Part shown: one piece after another, positions 35,574 to 44,495 of the stretch
Numbering within the stretch: position 1 is the first letter of the stretch
How the letters are laid out: each line of letters starts with the position of its first letter
NCBI GenBank assembly: GCA_036702975.1
Contig: DATNPX010000056.1
Location: 186,001-250,000 of the forward strand
Source: DATNPX01 sp036702975
GTDB lineage: Bacteria; Cyanobacteriota; Vampirovibrionia; Obscuribacterales; Obscuribacteraceae
Direction: 5' to 3'
Length of the DNA: 64,000 nucleotides
Position numbers and translations under genes: made by a program
Notes under the pieces: generated by a model
What the model was told of the DNA's origin: nothing
Seen by the model: the letters and a program-made list of their open reading frames with translations, nothing else
The model's database searches: none

Positions 35574-37550
35574 TTACTTCTTTACCGGTAAATTTGTCGC
35601 CTCTAGCCCTTGCGTGAGTGTTTGAATCGATATGAGACCTAGGTCGTGAATGAGCTGTGCTTCGGCTTGTTGCAAGGCGATTATCGATTGCGCTTCTGTC
35701 GTCAATGCATCGATGTAGTCATTCTGTGCTCTTAGGAGTTCTAGATTGGTGCCTTGACCGGCGTTTAGTCTCAGTTCGGCCAGTCGCAACGCTTCACGTG
35801 TGGAATCCAACCTGCTGCCGGTGGATTCTACCTGATTAGTTGCCGTGATCGCATTCAGATAAGAACTACGCACCTGCTCGATTACGACCTGTGCTTCCTG
35901 GTTCTGCTGTAACAGGGCTTGTCTTGAGAGTGCGCGTAGTCCGACAATGTTTGCGACGCTGTTCATTCCTAAGCTGCCGAGCGACCAACTGAGATTCAAC
36001 CCGACCTGAACGGTGTTGAACAAACCTGGTGCCGTACCGGCACTGGCAGTGTTGGAACCGTTTATATTCGAAGCGCCACTGGTTCCTGCCACACCGGCTG
36101 GGGCAATAATTGATGGTGCAACCGCGCCGGACGTTACCAAACTGCCCGATTGAGTATTTGAAATTGGGGTACCACCACTGGCGGCAACAATTGATGCCGC
36201 ACCTGTATTGGCTCCGGAAGCTGCAGTCAGATTCTCCCCGGGACTGAGACTCGCGGTTTGTCCAAGAGCTACGTTTGTGGCGCCCCCCGTGTTGGCTCCG
36301 GCAAGCGCAATCTGTGTTACGGCTGCGCCGTTCAGACCGGCTGCACTGCCAGCGAAATTTAGATTTGAGCGGGTGTAAGCAACGAAGATCGATGCAACCG
36401 GATACAAAGACGACGCCCCTATTTGCACGTCTCTTGCCGCAGCTTGTCGAAATACCTCGTATTCCTTTACTTCTGGGCGATAGTGAAAAGCCAGGTCTAA
36501 CAATTGACCGACCTGCATTTTTCGATGTATCAGTGGTCTGTTCGTTAGATCAAGATCTGCAGGCACCAGGTTCACTGAGAGTGGCATGTTGAGCACGTAG
36601 GCAAGCTGCAATGCGCTCTGTCTGGTGGTTACTTGCTGTGCGAGTAATGCTTGCCTGTCGGTGGCGAGTTGAGTGCGTGACTGCATGATGGCAAATCTGG
36701 TGCCATTACCGGCTTGATAAAGCTCCTCATTCTGTCTCAATTGCGCCTCGGAAACGGCGACTGCGTGCAGGCGTATCCTGAGAAGATGGTGATTCAGAAC
36801 AAGCGATGTATAGCGGTTGTAGACATCAAGCAGTGCATCATTGATGTTGGCTTGATACGCCAGTTTCCATCCCTTTTGTCGAAGATATTGAGCCCATGCG
36901 AAGTACATGTAGTTTCCACCGACAAAGAGCGGAAACGATGCTTTGGTAATGAAGACATTCGCATTGGTGCGAGTGATGCTATTGATATGAGACTGAGCGA
37001 TCGAGTAGTTTGTTGTCAGTGCCGGTAGGAAGAAGGAGCAGTAGTAACCCAGCTGTGCGGTTTGATAGACCGCACTCTCTTTTGAGATTCTGATCGGCAG
37101 GTTGTTCTCCAGTGCATAACTCAGCGCTTCGTTCAAAGTGATCGGTTTGGAGAACTGTCCATCCAGTGTCAGGGGTTGCAGTTGGGCTACCTGAATAAGT
37201 GCACCGATTTTGATCGGACTTGCTTTGAGAACGCTACTATCTTCGTGCCCTGCTTGTTCAGAAGGAAGATCTCGCAGTTTGAAGTTCGGTGGAAGCGTGA
37301 TAGGAGCCACCGCGGACGGCGGCATTGTTGACGGTGTCGTCGGAGCCTGTGGCGGTGTAAGTGTTGACTCCGAAGGCAGATTGACCGGGGTCTGGGGTGA
37401 AACAGTCGACGGCAATTGGGTCGGTCCTGCCGGATTTTGAGCAGCTAGTGCTGGTACCGATGTCAATCCGACCATAAAGCTCAGTCCAAGACAAAGGCAC
37501 AGGCCGCTCGATAGAAGCTTTGAATGGTCAGCCCGAAATCTCTCTGTCAT
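35574..37550 (-). CDS. TolC-family outer-membrane factor with large loop insertion
   Basis: 658 residues. Signal peptide (about 12-37), Pro/Ser/Thr-rich linker, then two TolC repeats with the usual coiled-coil helices (LNEALSYALENNLPIRISKE; LRLAELRLNAGQGTNLELLR). Between them, residues about 395-505 are a Gly/Ala/Ser/Thr-rich insertion not present in the sister protein, placed where an extracellular loop is expected. The start codon overlaps the stop of the preceding gene by 4 bp (37547-37550). Confidence 0.92.
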   Translation of the reverse strand: MTERFRADHSKLLSSGLCLCLGLSFMVGLTSVPALAAQNPAGPTQLPSTVSPQTPVNLPSESTLTPPQAPTTPSTMPPSAVAPITLPPNFKLRDLPSEQAGHEDSSVLKASPIKIGALIQVAQLQPLTLDGQFSKPITLNEALSYALENNLPIRISKESAVYQTAQLGYYCSFFLPALTTNYSIAQSHINSITRTNANVFITKASFPLFVGGNYMYFAWAQYLRQKGWKLAYQANINDALLDVYNRYTSLVLNHHLLRIRLHAVAVSEAQLRQNEELYQAGNGTRFAIMQSRTQLATDRQALLAQQVTTRQSALQLAYVLNMPLSVNLVPADLDLTNRPLIHRKMQVGQLLDLAFHYRPEVKEYEVFRQAAARDVQIGASSLYPVASIFVAYTRSNLNFAGSAAGLNGAAVTQIALAGANTGGATNVALGQTASLSPGENLTAASGANTGAASIVAASGGTPISNTQSGSLVTSGAVAPSIIAPAGVAGTSGASNINGSNTASAGTAPGLFNTVQVGLNLSWSLGSLGMNSVANIVGLRALSRQALLQQNQEAQVVIEQVRSSYLNAITATNQVESTGSRLDSTREALRLAELRLNAGQGTNLELLRAQNDYIDALTTEAQSIIALQQAEAQLIHDLGLISIQTLTQGLEATNLPVKK

Positions 37551-39277
37551 TCGCGATACCCATGAATCAGAGTATCGATCGAAATGACGCCCAGGTCATG
37601 CAACATTTGTGCTTGTGAAACGTTTGAAGCAACTATCGCTTGCGCTTGCGAATACAGCGCATTGATATAGTCGCGTTGCGCTTGAATTAGTTCAAGGTTG
37701 GTGCCAAGCCCAGACTGCAGGCGCAGTTCAGCCAATCTGAGTGCTTCGGACGATGATTCGGCTCCGTAAGCGGCGTTGTCGATCTGCTCCTTCGCAGCTA
37801 ACGCACTAATGTAATCGTATCTAACTTGTTCCATAACCAGTTGCAATTGTTGGTTAGCCTGCAAGGATGCTTGTCTCGACAATGCACGCGACGAAACGAT
37901 ACTTGCGACCGAATTCATGCCGAGGTTTGGCAGTGACCAACCGAGCGCGAGTCCGTTCTGCACCGTGTTGAAGATTCCACCGAAAATACCGGCGCCCTCG
38001 ACTGTGTTCGATGTTGATGCTGAACTTGCATTGATGATAGCTTGCTGGAATGCACCAGTTTGTTCGACAGAAGTTTCGCTTTTGTTGTATGTAGTAGAAA
38101 GCGTGGCGGTTGGATACAAGTTGGATGCCGCAACCTGCACGTTGCGCGCTGCCGCCAATCGAAACAGCTCATACTGCCGCAGTTCTGGGCGGTGCGCCAG
38201 TGCTATGTCTATCAACGGTTCAATACTAAGTTTTCCATTCAGTAAAGCACTCTCGCTGAGATATTCACGGTCGGGTACGAGATTGCTCGATAGTGGCATA
38301 TTCAGTGCGTAACCAAGTTGAAGCGCCGCTTGTCTGGTAGCGATCTGTTGTGCCAAAAGCGCTTGCTTATCCGTGGCAAGCTGGCTGCGAGATTGCATGA
38401 TTGCAAAAGCGGTGCCACTGCCGGCGCGATATTGTTCGTTGTTTAGCCTCAGCTGCAGATCTGAAACCTGAACAGCCTTTACTCGAATCTTCAACAGCGA
38501 GTGAGCGAGCACCAGATTGGTGTACTTTTGGTAGACGTCTAGCAACGCATCGTTGACGTTTGATTTGTACGTCTCCTTCCATCCCTGCATTCTGTAATAC
38601 TGCGCCAACATGCTATAGAAATCGTTGCCGCCTAGAAAGACAGGAAACGACACGCGAGGTACAAACACCTTTGATGTCGAATGCGTGACAGGATAGTTGT
38701 GTGATTTGGTGAACGTGTAGTTCATCGAAAAATTTGGCAGAAAATCTGCGATCTGGCTAGCAAAATTCGCTTCTTGAAACACGACGCTTTCATGCGCAAT
38801 TCTAATTGGTAGGCTGTTTTCCATCGCATAGCTAAGAGCGGCTTCGAGCGAGATCGGCTGATCGTATGAAGCTTCCAGTCGCAGTGGACGCATGGCTGCG
38901 ATCTGAATTAGCGCACCGAGCTTGATCGGACTCATGCTAAGCGTTTTATTTTGTTCGTGCGATCGTGTTGGCTCTGGTGGCACAGGTAGTGGCTTGAAAT
39001 TTTTCAGCCGCGCATCGATATCGGTTTGTCCAGTCGCTTGCAAATCTGGCAAAGGCGCATTTGCGCTTTCAGGCAAGACTGGGTCACTTGTTTGACGTGA
39101 TTGGGTTTGTTGAGCACCGTTCGGCTGCGCAAATACCGGCAGGCAGACCTGCTGAAACAACGCCAAACCACACAGCAAGGCTGCTGAAGCTTTGCGGCTG
39201 ACTAAATTTGCCCCCTGCTGACGAGCAGGATTCCAAGCGAATAATTCGTTCACGATTCTGATCTGGTTCTCTCCCAA
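37547..39277 (-). CDS. TolC-family outer-membrane factor, first copy
   Basis: 576 residues from TTG 39277; GTG 39253 is an alternative start and neither has a good ribosome site. Hydrophobic signal segment (ASAALLCGLALFQQVCLPVF), linker, then two TolC repeats (SLEAALSYAMENSLPIRIAH; LRLAELRLQSGLGTNLELIQ). About half of its residues appear identical to the next protein, so the pair arose by tandem duplication. It heads the exporter operon: outer-membrane factor twice, lipoprotein, adaptor, permease, ATPase. No regulon promoter lies upstream. Confidence 0.92.
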   Translation of the reverse strand: MGENQIRIVNELFAWNPARQQGANLVSRKASAALLCGLALFQQVCLPVFAQPNGAQQTQSRQTSDPVLPESANAPLPDLQATGQTDIDARLKNFKPLPVPPEPTRSHEQNKTLSMSPIKLGALIQIAAMRPLRLEASYDQPISLEAALSYAMENSLPIRIAHESVVFQEANFASQIADFLPNFSMNYTFTKSHNYPVTHSTSKVFVPRVSFPVFLGGNDFYSMLAQYYRMQGWKETYKSNVNDALLDVYQKYTNLVLAHSLLKIRVKAVQVSDLQLRLNNEQYRAGSGTAFAIMQSRSQLATDKQALLAQQIATRQAALQLGYALNMPLSSNLVPDREYLSESALLNGKLSIEPLIDIALAHRPELRQYELFRLAAARNVQVAASNLYPTATLSTTYNKSETSVEQTGAFQQAIINASSASTSNTVEGAGIFGGIFNTVQNGLALGWSLPNLGMNSVASIVSSRALSRQASLQANQQLQLVMEQVRYDYISALAAKEQIDNAAYGAESSSEALRLAELRLQSGLGTNLELIQAQRDYINALYSQAQAIVASNVSQAQMLHDLGVISIDTLIHGYRE

Positions 39278-39525
39278 GTATTCATACGAACAAATCGCAC
39301 AAAAAGTTCAAATCCCCTCGATTATTTGCGTCTCACCTTGAGAAGCGCAAAGTTGCATCAGGACGCCGATTGCTTCGGTTGTGGGCAATCTGTCAGCGAA
39401 TGCTTCTTTAACGCAGTGCAGACGGCGATCTTTTCGGGTAGAGTTTGTCCATATCCCGGTTGAATGCAGAAGAATGCGGAAGCCTGAAGGCTAGCAGTAC
39501 GAAATTAACGTGTGATGGAGGAACG

Positions 39526-40659
39526 GTGGAAACTGTTTCAGAAAGCTCTCAGTTGAGTCCGCTCAATCTTGATGAGTACGAGAGGCTTGCCCAGGCGCGC
39601 CTCGATCCCACCACTTATGACTATTACTCAGGTTTTGCCTGCGATGGGGTTAGCCTTCATCAAAATCGCCGGGCATACGAAGAATTGACCCTATTACCTC
39701 ACGTACTGGTCGATGTGAGTGCCCGTGATATGAGCGTTCAACTGTTTGGCTCAACGCTTTCAATGCCAGTAATGATTGCTCCAATGGCATTTCAGGGTTT
39801 GGCTCATCCTGCCGGCGAGATCGCTATGGCGGTTGCAGCTGCAAAAGCTGGGACTGTTATGGTCGTTTCTACGCTCGCTAATTTTTCCATCCAACAGATT
39901 CGCCAGTCTTCAAAGGCAGACCTCTGGTTTCAGCTCTATGTTTACAAAGACCGCGAACTAACTAAAGCACTAGTTCGCCGAGCAGAGACTCTTGGGTGCA
40001 AGGCTCTCGTGCTTACGGTCGATGCGCCGATGATGGGTCGTCGTGAGCGTGACATTCGCAACCGATTTAAATTGCCTGTCGGACTCTGTCTTGGTAATCT
40101 TGCCGATGTTCTGGAGAGTAACGACAACTCTCCAGATACAGCCACCCTTGCTAAATTGCCCAGACCGGATGATGATTCTGGTCTTGCCGCTTATATTGCA
40201 GAGCAATGCGATCCGTCGGTCAGTTGGAAAGACATTGAATGGTTTCGTTCTATAACCACTTTGCCGATTGTTTTGAAAGGTATCTTGCGCTCTGATGACG
40301 CCTGCAAGGCCGTCTCGTATGGAGTTGACGGCATCGTCGTTTCCAATCATGGCGGCCGGCAGCTCGATACCGCATCCCCCACTATTTCCGTTCTTCCTTC
40401 GATCGCTCGGGCAGTCGAAAGGAAATGCAAAATTTTGATCGATGGTGGTATCAGGCGAGGCACAGACGTTCTTAAAGCAATTGCTCTTGGAGCTGACGCA
40501 GTACTGGTGGGTCGCCCATTTCTGTGGGGACTGGCGGTTTGCGGAGAAGATGGTGTATCAGACGTTTTCGAGTTACTGCGTTCTGAACTTGATCTAGCAA
40601 TGGCACTTTCTGGCTGTCCGACTTTGCCATCGATTACCCCCGACCTGGTGCGCTCGTGA
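39526..40659 (+). CDS. FMN-dependent L-2-hydroxyacid oxidase (lactate/glycolate oxidase family)
   Basis: 377 residues from GTG 39526, which has TGGAGG four bases upstream; the frame extends to TTG 39445 but without a ribosome site, and the family begins near this point (LNLDEYERLAQARLDPTTYD). FMN barrel motifs: DYYSGFA, MIAPMAFQGLAHP, QLYVYKDR, LKGILRSDDA, and the catalytic SNHGGRQLD with the base histidine and substrate-binding arginine, then ILIDGGIRRGTDVLKA. It oxidises a 2-hydroxyacid to the 2-oxoacid, using oxygen or a quinone. It overlaps the next gene by 4 bp. Confidence 0.92.
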   Translation: METVSESSQLSPLNLDEYERLAQARLDPTTYDYYSGFACDGVSLHQNRRAYEELTLLPHVLVDVSARDMSVQLFGSTLSMPVMIAPMAFQGLAHPAGEIAMAVAAAKAGTVMVVSTLANFSIQQIRQSSKADLWFQLYVYKDRELTKALVRRAETLGCKALVLTVDAPMMGRRERDIRNRFKLPVGLCLGNLADVLESNDNSPDTATLAKLPRPDDDSGLAAYIAEQCDPSVSWKDIEWFRSITTLPIVLKGILRSDDACKAVSYGVDGIVVSNHGGRQLDTASPTISVLPSIARAVERKCKILIDGGIRRGTDVLKAIALGADAVLVGRPFLWGLAVCGEDGVSDVFELLRSELDLAMALSGCPTLPSITPDLVRS

Positions 40660-41579
40660 ATACATCCCCTCGAATTGTCTCGCTAATTGCCAGTTCAACA
40701 GAAATTGTTTTTCGGCTCGGTATGGGCGCAAACATGGTTGGGCGTTCACACGAATGCGATTATCCTGCGGAGGTAAAACAACTTCCTGTCTGTACCGGCC
40801 CGAAGTTCAACCCGGATGGTACCAGTTACGAGATCGACCAACGCGTGAAGGCGATTTTGCAGGAGTCACTGAGTGTCTACAGAGTTGACGCGGAGCGACT
40901 CGAGTCGCTGCAGCCGACGCACATAATCACGCAAGCGCAGTGCGAGGTCTGTGCAGTTAGTTTGAAAGATGTCGAAGCTGCAGCTTGCAATCTCATTACG
41001 AGCAAGCCGGAGATCGTTTCGCTCGAACCAAATTGCCTGGAGGATATTTGGAAAGATGTTATGCGCGTCGGCTGCTCACTAGATCTGAAAGACAGAGCTG
41101 AAAAATTGGTGGCAGATCTTAAAAAGCGAATCGAGGAGATTCACGGCAAAGCTGCCTCGCTCGACCGCCATCCAACCGTAGCCTGCGTGGAGTGGATCGA
41201 ACCACTCATGGCCGCTGGGAATTGGATGCCTGAAATCATCGAATTAGCCGGTGGTGTTAATCTTTTTGGAGCTGCAGGAAAGCACTCGCCATGGCTTGTT
41301 TGGGATGACGTTGTGGCAAGAGATCCGGATATCATCATTGTCAGTCCGTGCGGTTTTGATGTACAGAGAACGCTGCAAGAAATGCCTCTTTTGAGCGTGA
41401 AGGCGAACTGGAATGAATTAAAAGCAGTCAAGACAAACAATGTCTATGTTTGCGATGGTAATGCTTACTTCAATCGTCCAGGACCGCGCGTGGTTGAATC
41501 AGTCGAAATGTTGGCGGAAATTCTGCATCCGAACGATTTCCATTTCGGGCATGAAGGAACGGCCTGGATACGTTTCTGA
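40656..41579 (+). CDS. Cytosolic cobalamin-binding-type (BtuF-like) protein
   Basis: 307 residues from GTG 40656, overlapping the previous stop. It belongs to the periplasmic-binding fold group related to BtuF (IVSLIASSTEIVFRLGMGAN, VGRSHECDYP, QAQCEVCAVSL, DIIIVSPCGFDVQRTL) but has no signal peptide, as is common for this subgroup. The ligand in this subgroup is not well established; a corrinoid or metal-chelate is often assumed. Translational coupling to the hydroxyacid oxidase suggests a joint function that I cannot name. Confidence 0.85.
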   Translation: MNTSPRIVSLIASSTEIVFRLGMGANMVGRSHECDYPAEVKQLPVCTGPKFNPDGTSYEIDQRVKAILQESLSVYRVDAERLESLQPTHIITQAQCEVCAVSLKDVEAAACNLITSKPEIVSLEPNCLEDIWKDVMRVGCSLDLKDRAEKLVADLKKRIEEIHGKAASLDRHPTVACVEWIEPLMAAGNWMPEIIELAGGVNLFGAAGKHSPWLVWDDVVARDPDIIIVSPCGFDVQRTLQEMPLLSVKANWNELKAVKTNNVYVCDGNAYFNRPGPRVVESVEMLAEILHPNDFHFGHEGTAWIRF

Positions 41580-41611
41580 CGCTCCAATTGCAGATGCTGC
41601 AAGGAGAGCGT
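41579..41611. terminator. Hairpin between convergent genes
   Basis: An inner perfect stem TTGCAG/CTGCAA with a 3-nt loop is extended by ACGCTCC pairing with GGAGAGCGT with bulges. No T-run; probably a shared end for the gene at 40656 and RuvC. Confidence 0.5.
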
Positions 41612-41651
41612 ACTGATCAGCCCGCGGTTAAGATGCCGCCCATTCCGCTTC

Positions 41652-42218
41652 TCACCCAGCCCGCTTCGGTGTCTCGGTGGTTGCCTGTGCCGGCTGAGGT
41701 TGTGGTTGTGCGACCGACATTCTCGCGTGGCAGACAGCAATAGCAACTGCGTCTGCTGCATCATCTGGTTTGATGATTGCTGGCAAGTCAAGCAGCATTT
41801 GTACCGTATTTTGCACCATGCCTTTGTCTGCCTTGCCAAAACCAGTCAGGTGCATTTTGACTTGCATAGGAGTATATGCGAATGACTCTACTCCGCATGA
41901 CTCTGCGGCTTCAAGAATTACCCCTCGAGCTTGCGCAACTGGAATGGCAGTAGTGGCATTTTTGAAAAAGAATAAAGATTCGAGTGCCACAACATCCGGC
42001 CTAAATTCTTCAATCAAGCTGATCAAATCCTGGCGAATGATGCACAGGCGCCGTCCTGGAGTGAAGTCTTTCGGCGTTGAGATGATGCCAGAGGCGATAT
42101 ATCTTAAAGATTCCTGGCGACCCTTTCCCCAAGAATCCAGAACCCCATAGCCCGTAGTGGCCGTGCCTGGATCGATTCCCAGAATTCTCAAAACTTGGGA
42201 ATCTCTTACCAAATCCAA
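41652..42218 (-). CDS. ruvC: Crossover junction endodeoxyribonuclease RuvC
   Basis: 188 residues. The RNase H-like fold shows the four acidic residues: Asp in ILGIDPGTATTGYGV, Glu in VVALESLFF, and Asp in KPDDAADAVAIAV. It resolves Holliday junctions with RuvAB. The frame starts at TTG 42218; a second TTG at 42212 is better placed (seven bases after GAGG). The C-terminal 20 residues are Gln/Pro-rich. It is divergent from the Lnt-like gene, about 60 bp apart. Confidence 0.95.
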   Translation of the reverse strand: MDLVRDSQVLRILGIDPGTATTGYGVLDSWGKGRQESLRYIASGIISTPKDFTPGRRLCIIRQDLISLIEEFRPDVVALESLFFFKNATTAIPVAQARGVILEAAESCGVESFAYTPMQVKMHLTGFGKADKGMVQNTVQMLLDLPAIIKPDDAADAVAIAVCHARMSVAQPQPQPAQATTETPKRAG

Positions 42219-42280
42219 ACCTCAATCAGTGCTCTGAAGCTTTTAAGAGTGACGTTGCAAGTGTAACATTAACAGCTGTG

Positions 42281-43936
42281 ATGGGACACTCTTTGATGCA
42301 AAGTAGCGAGCTGGCAATCGAATCTCTGGATTCGAGCGTCGAAATCGGTTGGTTGGAAAATTTCGGGCTGGCAGAAAAGCTGCCGGTCGCTTTGCTTTTT
42401 GGCTGCCTATTGGGGCTCAGTGCACCCACCTTCGGATTGCACTGGTTGGCCTGGTTCGGTCTGGTACCAATGCTGGTGCTAGTCCGCGGCGCTCGCGGTC
42501 AGTTTGAGGCTGCCATCATCGGTGTAATATTTGGGCTTGGCTATCATCTTGTTGGTCTCAGTTGGTATCTTGGACTTCACCCTCTCGGTTGGCTGGGTTT
42601 GTCCGATTGGATAGGCGATCAGCTGGCTGCTCTAGTATGGATCGTTGAGTCCCTACATGAAGCACTTTTGCTTGGTGCTATCGCCTGGACTGTTTTTTGT
42701 CTGCCGGTACGGGCTGGATTGGTGCCTCTGCTTAAACGTCCGTATTTCCCTTATGTTTTGAGCGTTCCGTTTATCTGGTTGTTCTTTCAATGGGTAGTCG
42801 GAACATCGGAATTTTATCTTTCGATTCCAGTTCATCAACTTGCCTATTCCCAGCACAGCAATCTTTGGCTCCTGCAGTTAACCAAATTTGGTGGCGCCGG
42901 TCTGGTTGATTTTGTATTGGTGCTTATCAATGCTGCTATCGCGCAGATGGTCTTCCTCCACACAGGGTTGGCTCGCGTGATTGCTGTCAGAGTCGATCAA
43001 TTCTCATTGAAATTTGGAGCGTTTCTCGACTCCCTGGTGGTCGCTGCCGTTGTCTCATGTGCGATCTGGTTTGGCAGTGGTCTGCTCCAAAGTACTGAAC
43101 TGGACTGCGGAATAGGACGAGAAGGAACCGCCAGGCTGCAGTCGCCAAACGTTCCTGTTGCGATTTTGCAGAGCAATGTATCGGTGGAAGAAGAGCGGCT
43201 TAAAACGACTTCTCCTGGCGAAATTGCTAAGAGAGTCGCGGATTTAGGCACCGGCCACGGTGTCGGATTGATATTCGGCTCGGAAGGTTTGCTTACCGAT
43301 CCTCAGTTCGCTAATGGAATGTTGGTTGACCGTCTCCGTCAAATTAGTGGCAGAGAACGTAAAGAAATTCTGTGCGGTTCAATCGAGAATTTCGAACAAA
43401 AACGGGTGAATACCGCGCGCTTGTTTACCTTCCAAAAAACCAAAGATGTTGTGTATGTCAAGCAGCGCCTGGTACCGTTTGGCGAGTTTGCGCCCCTAGG
43501 CAAATTTGGTCAAGATATTTCAGCCGAACTCGAGCATCGTTCGGCTAGAGCTCCTGAGAAGTTTCAGGCTGGTACGCAAGCTCATTTGCTCAAATGCTTG
43601 TTTGGGCGTATGGGCGTGGCAATCGGGCTCGAGGTGATTTATCCTTCTTTGATTGCAGACGAGGTTCGCAAGGGTGCAAACCTCCTTGTAAACATTTCCA
43701 ACCTGGGTTGGTTTCATGCATCTTCATTGAACAAAGAGCTGCTGGCCGCAGGGGTTTTCCGGGCTGCAGAGAATGGTCGATTTTTGATCGTCGCTTCAAA
43801 TACGGGCATATCGGCCGTAATTGATCCTGCCGGCGTAGTAAAATCGCAATCGCTGGCTGGTAAAAGGGGCGTCATAATCGACACCGTTCAGTTCCTTTAC
43901 AAGTCAACGCCGTTTTCCAGAATGTGGTGGCTATGA
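42281..43936 (+). CDS. Apolipoprotein N-acyltransferase-like protein lacking the catalytic cysteine
   Basis: 551 residues from ATG 42281 (GTG 42278 is adjacent). Seven or eight transmembrane helices are followed by a nitrilase-like domain from about residue 290. The Glu of the triad (GLIFGSEGLL, about 335) and Lys (YVKQRLVPFGEF, about 394) are present, but where Lnt has the I-C-Y-E cysteine the protein reads GVAIGLEVIYPS: Gly then Leu. The downstream NISNLGWFHAS matches the S-N-D-A-W-F segment. Full-length Lnt transfers the third acyl chain to lipoproteins. With the cysteine gone, normal ping-pong catalysis is not expected. ATGA overlap with the next gene. Confidence 0.88.
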   Translation: MGHSLMQSSELAIESLDSSVEIGWLENFGLAEKLPVALLFGCLLGLSAPTFGLHWLAWFGLVPMLVLVRGARGQFEAAIIGVIFGLGYHLVGLSWYLGLHPLGWLGLSDWIGDQLAALVWIVESLHEALLLGAIAWTVFCLPVRAGLVPLLKRPYFPYVLSVPFIWLFFQWVVGTSEFYLSIPVHQLAYSQHSNLWLLQLTKFGGAGLVDFVLVLINAAIAQMVFLHTGLARVIAVRVDQFSLKFGAFLDSLVVAAVVSCAIWFGSGLLQSTELDCGIGREGTARLQSPNVPVAILQSNVSVEEERLKTTSPGEIAKRVADLGTGHGVGLIFGSEGLLTDPQFANGMLVDRLRQISGRERKEILCGSIENFEQKRVNTARLFTFQKTKDVVYVKQRLVPFGEFAPLGKFGQDISAELEHRSARAPEKFQAGTQAHLLKCLFGRMGVAIGLEVIYPSLIADEVRKGANLLVNISNLGWFHASSLNKELLAAGVFRAAENGRFLIVASNTGISAVIDPAGVVKSQSLAGKRGVIIDTVQFLYKSTPFSRMWWL

Positions 43937-44442
43937 AACTAATAAGTGACAATTCTTTGAAGTGCGCCGTGTTGGGAGTCATCGCCCTCACCTTGATTTT
44001 GGCGCAACCGAAAGGTGAGAGCGCGGGAGAGACACAGAATAAAGTGCCTGTAGCCAAGATTGGAGACAATGTAGTCAAGTTGGAAGTCGCCCAGACTCCT
44101 CAAGAGATTGAACACGGTTTGATGCAGCGGACCTCTCTGCCGGACGATCACGGTATGGTTTTTCTTTTTCATCCGGGTCGGAACGTCCAATTCTGGATGT
44201 ACAACTGCTTCATGTCGCTCGACATGCTTTTCGTCAAGAACGGCAAGATCATCAAGATCTGCGAAAATGTGCCGCCATGCAGCTCGAAAAATCCTGATGA
44301 ATGTCCGAAGTATCCACCGTCTGAAATCGAAGTGACTGAAGTTATTGAAGTGCAGGCTGGTTACTCTCAAAAGCACCATGTCAAAGAGGGCGACAAAGTT
44401 ACCTTCGAACTGCCGGATATCGGCCAGCCTCAGTCCAAGTAA
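43933..44442 (+). CDS. Exported DUF192 protein
   Basis: 169 residues from ATG 43933, overlapping the previous stop by 4 bp. An N-terminal hydrophobic helix (CAVLGVIALTLILA) is followed by a DUF192 domain with the usual signs: EVAQTPQEIEHGLMQRTSLP, GMVFLFHPG, FWMYNCFMSLDMLFV. Compared with relatives, an N-T is N-C here, and two further cysteines occur in a PPCSSKNPDECPKYP segment. Small periplasmic protein of unknown role. Confidence 0.88.
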   Translation: MKLISDNSLKCAVLGVIALTLILAQPKGESAGETQNKVPVAKIGDNVVKLEVAQTPQEIEHGLMQRTSLPDDHGMVFLFHPGRNVQFWMYNCFMSLDMLFVKNGKIIKICENVPPCSSKNPDECPKYPPSEIEVTEVIEVQAGYSQKHHVKEGDKVTFELPDIGQPQSK

Positions 44443-44495
44443 CTTCGACTGATTGCGTCGTCTAGGTCTATTAATCTATTTTAGAAGGTCTTTCC

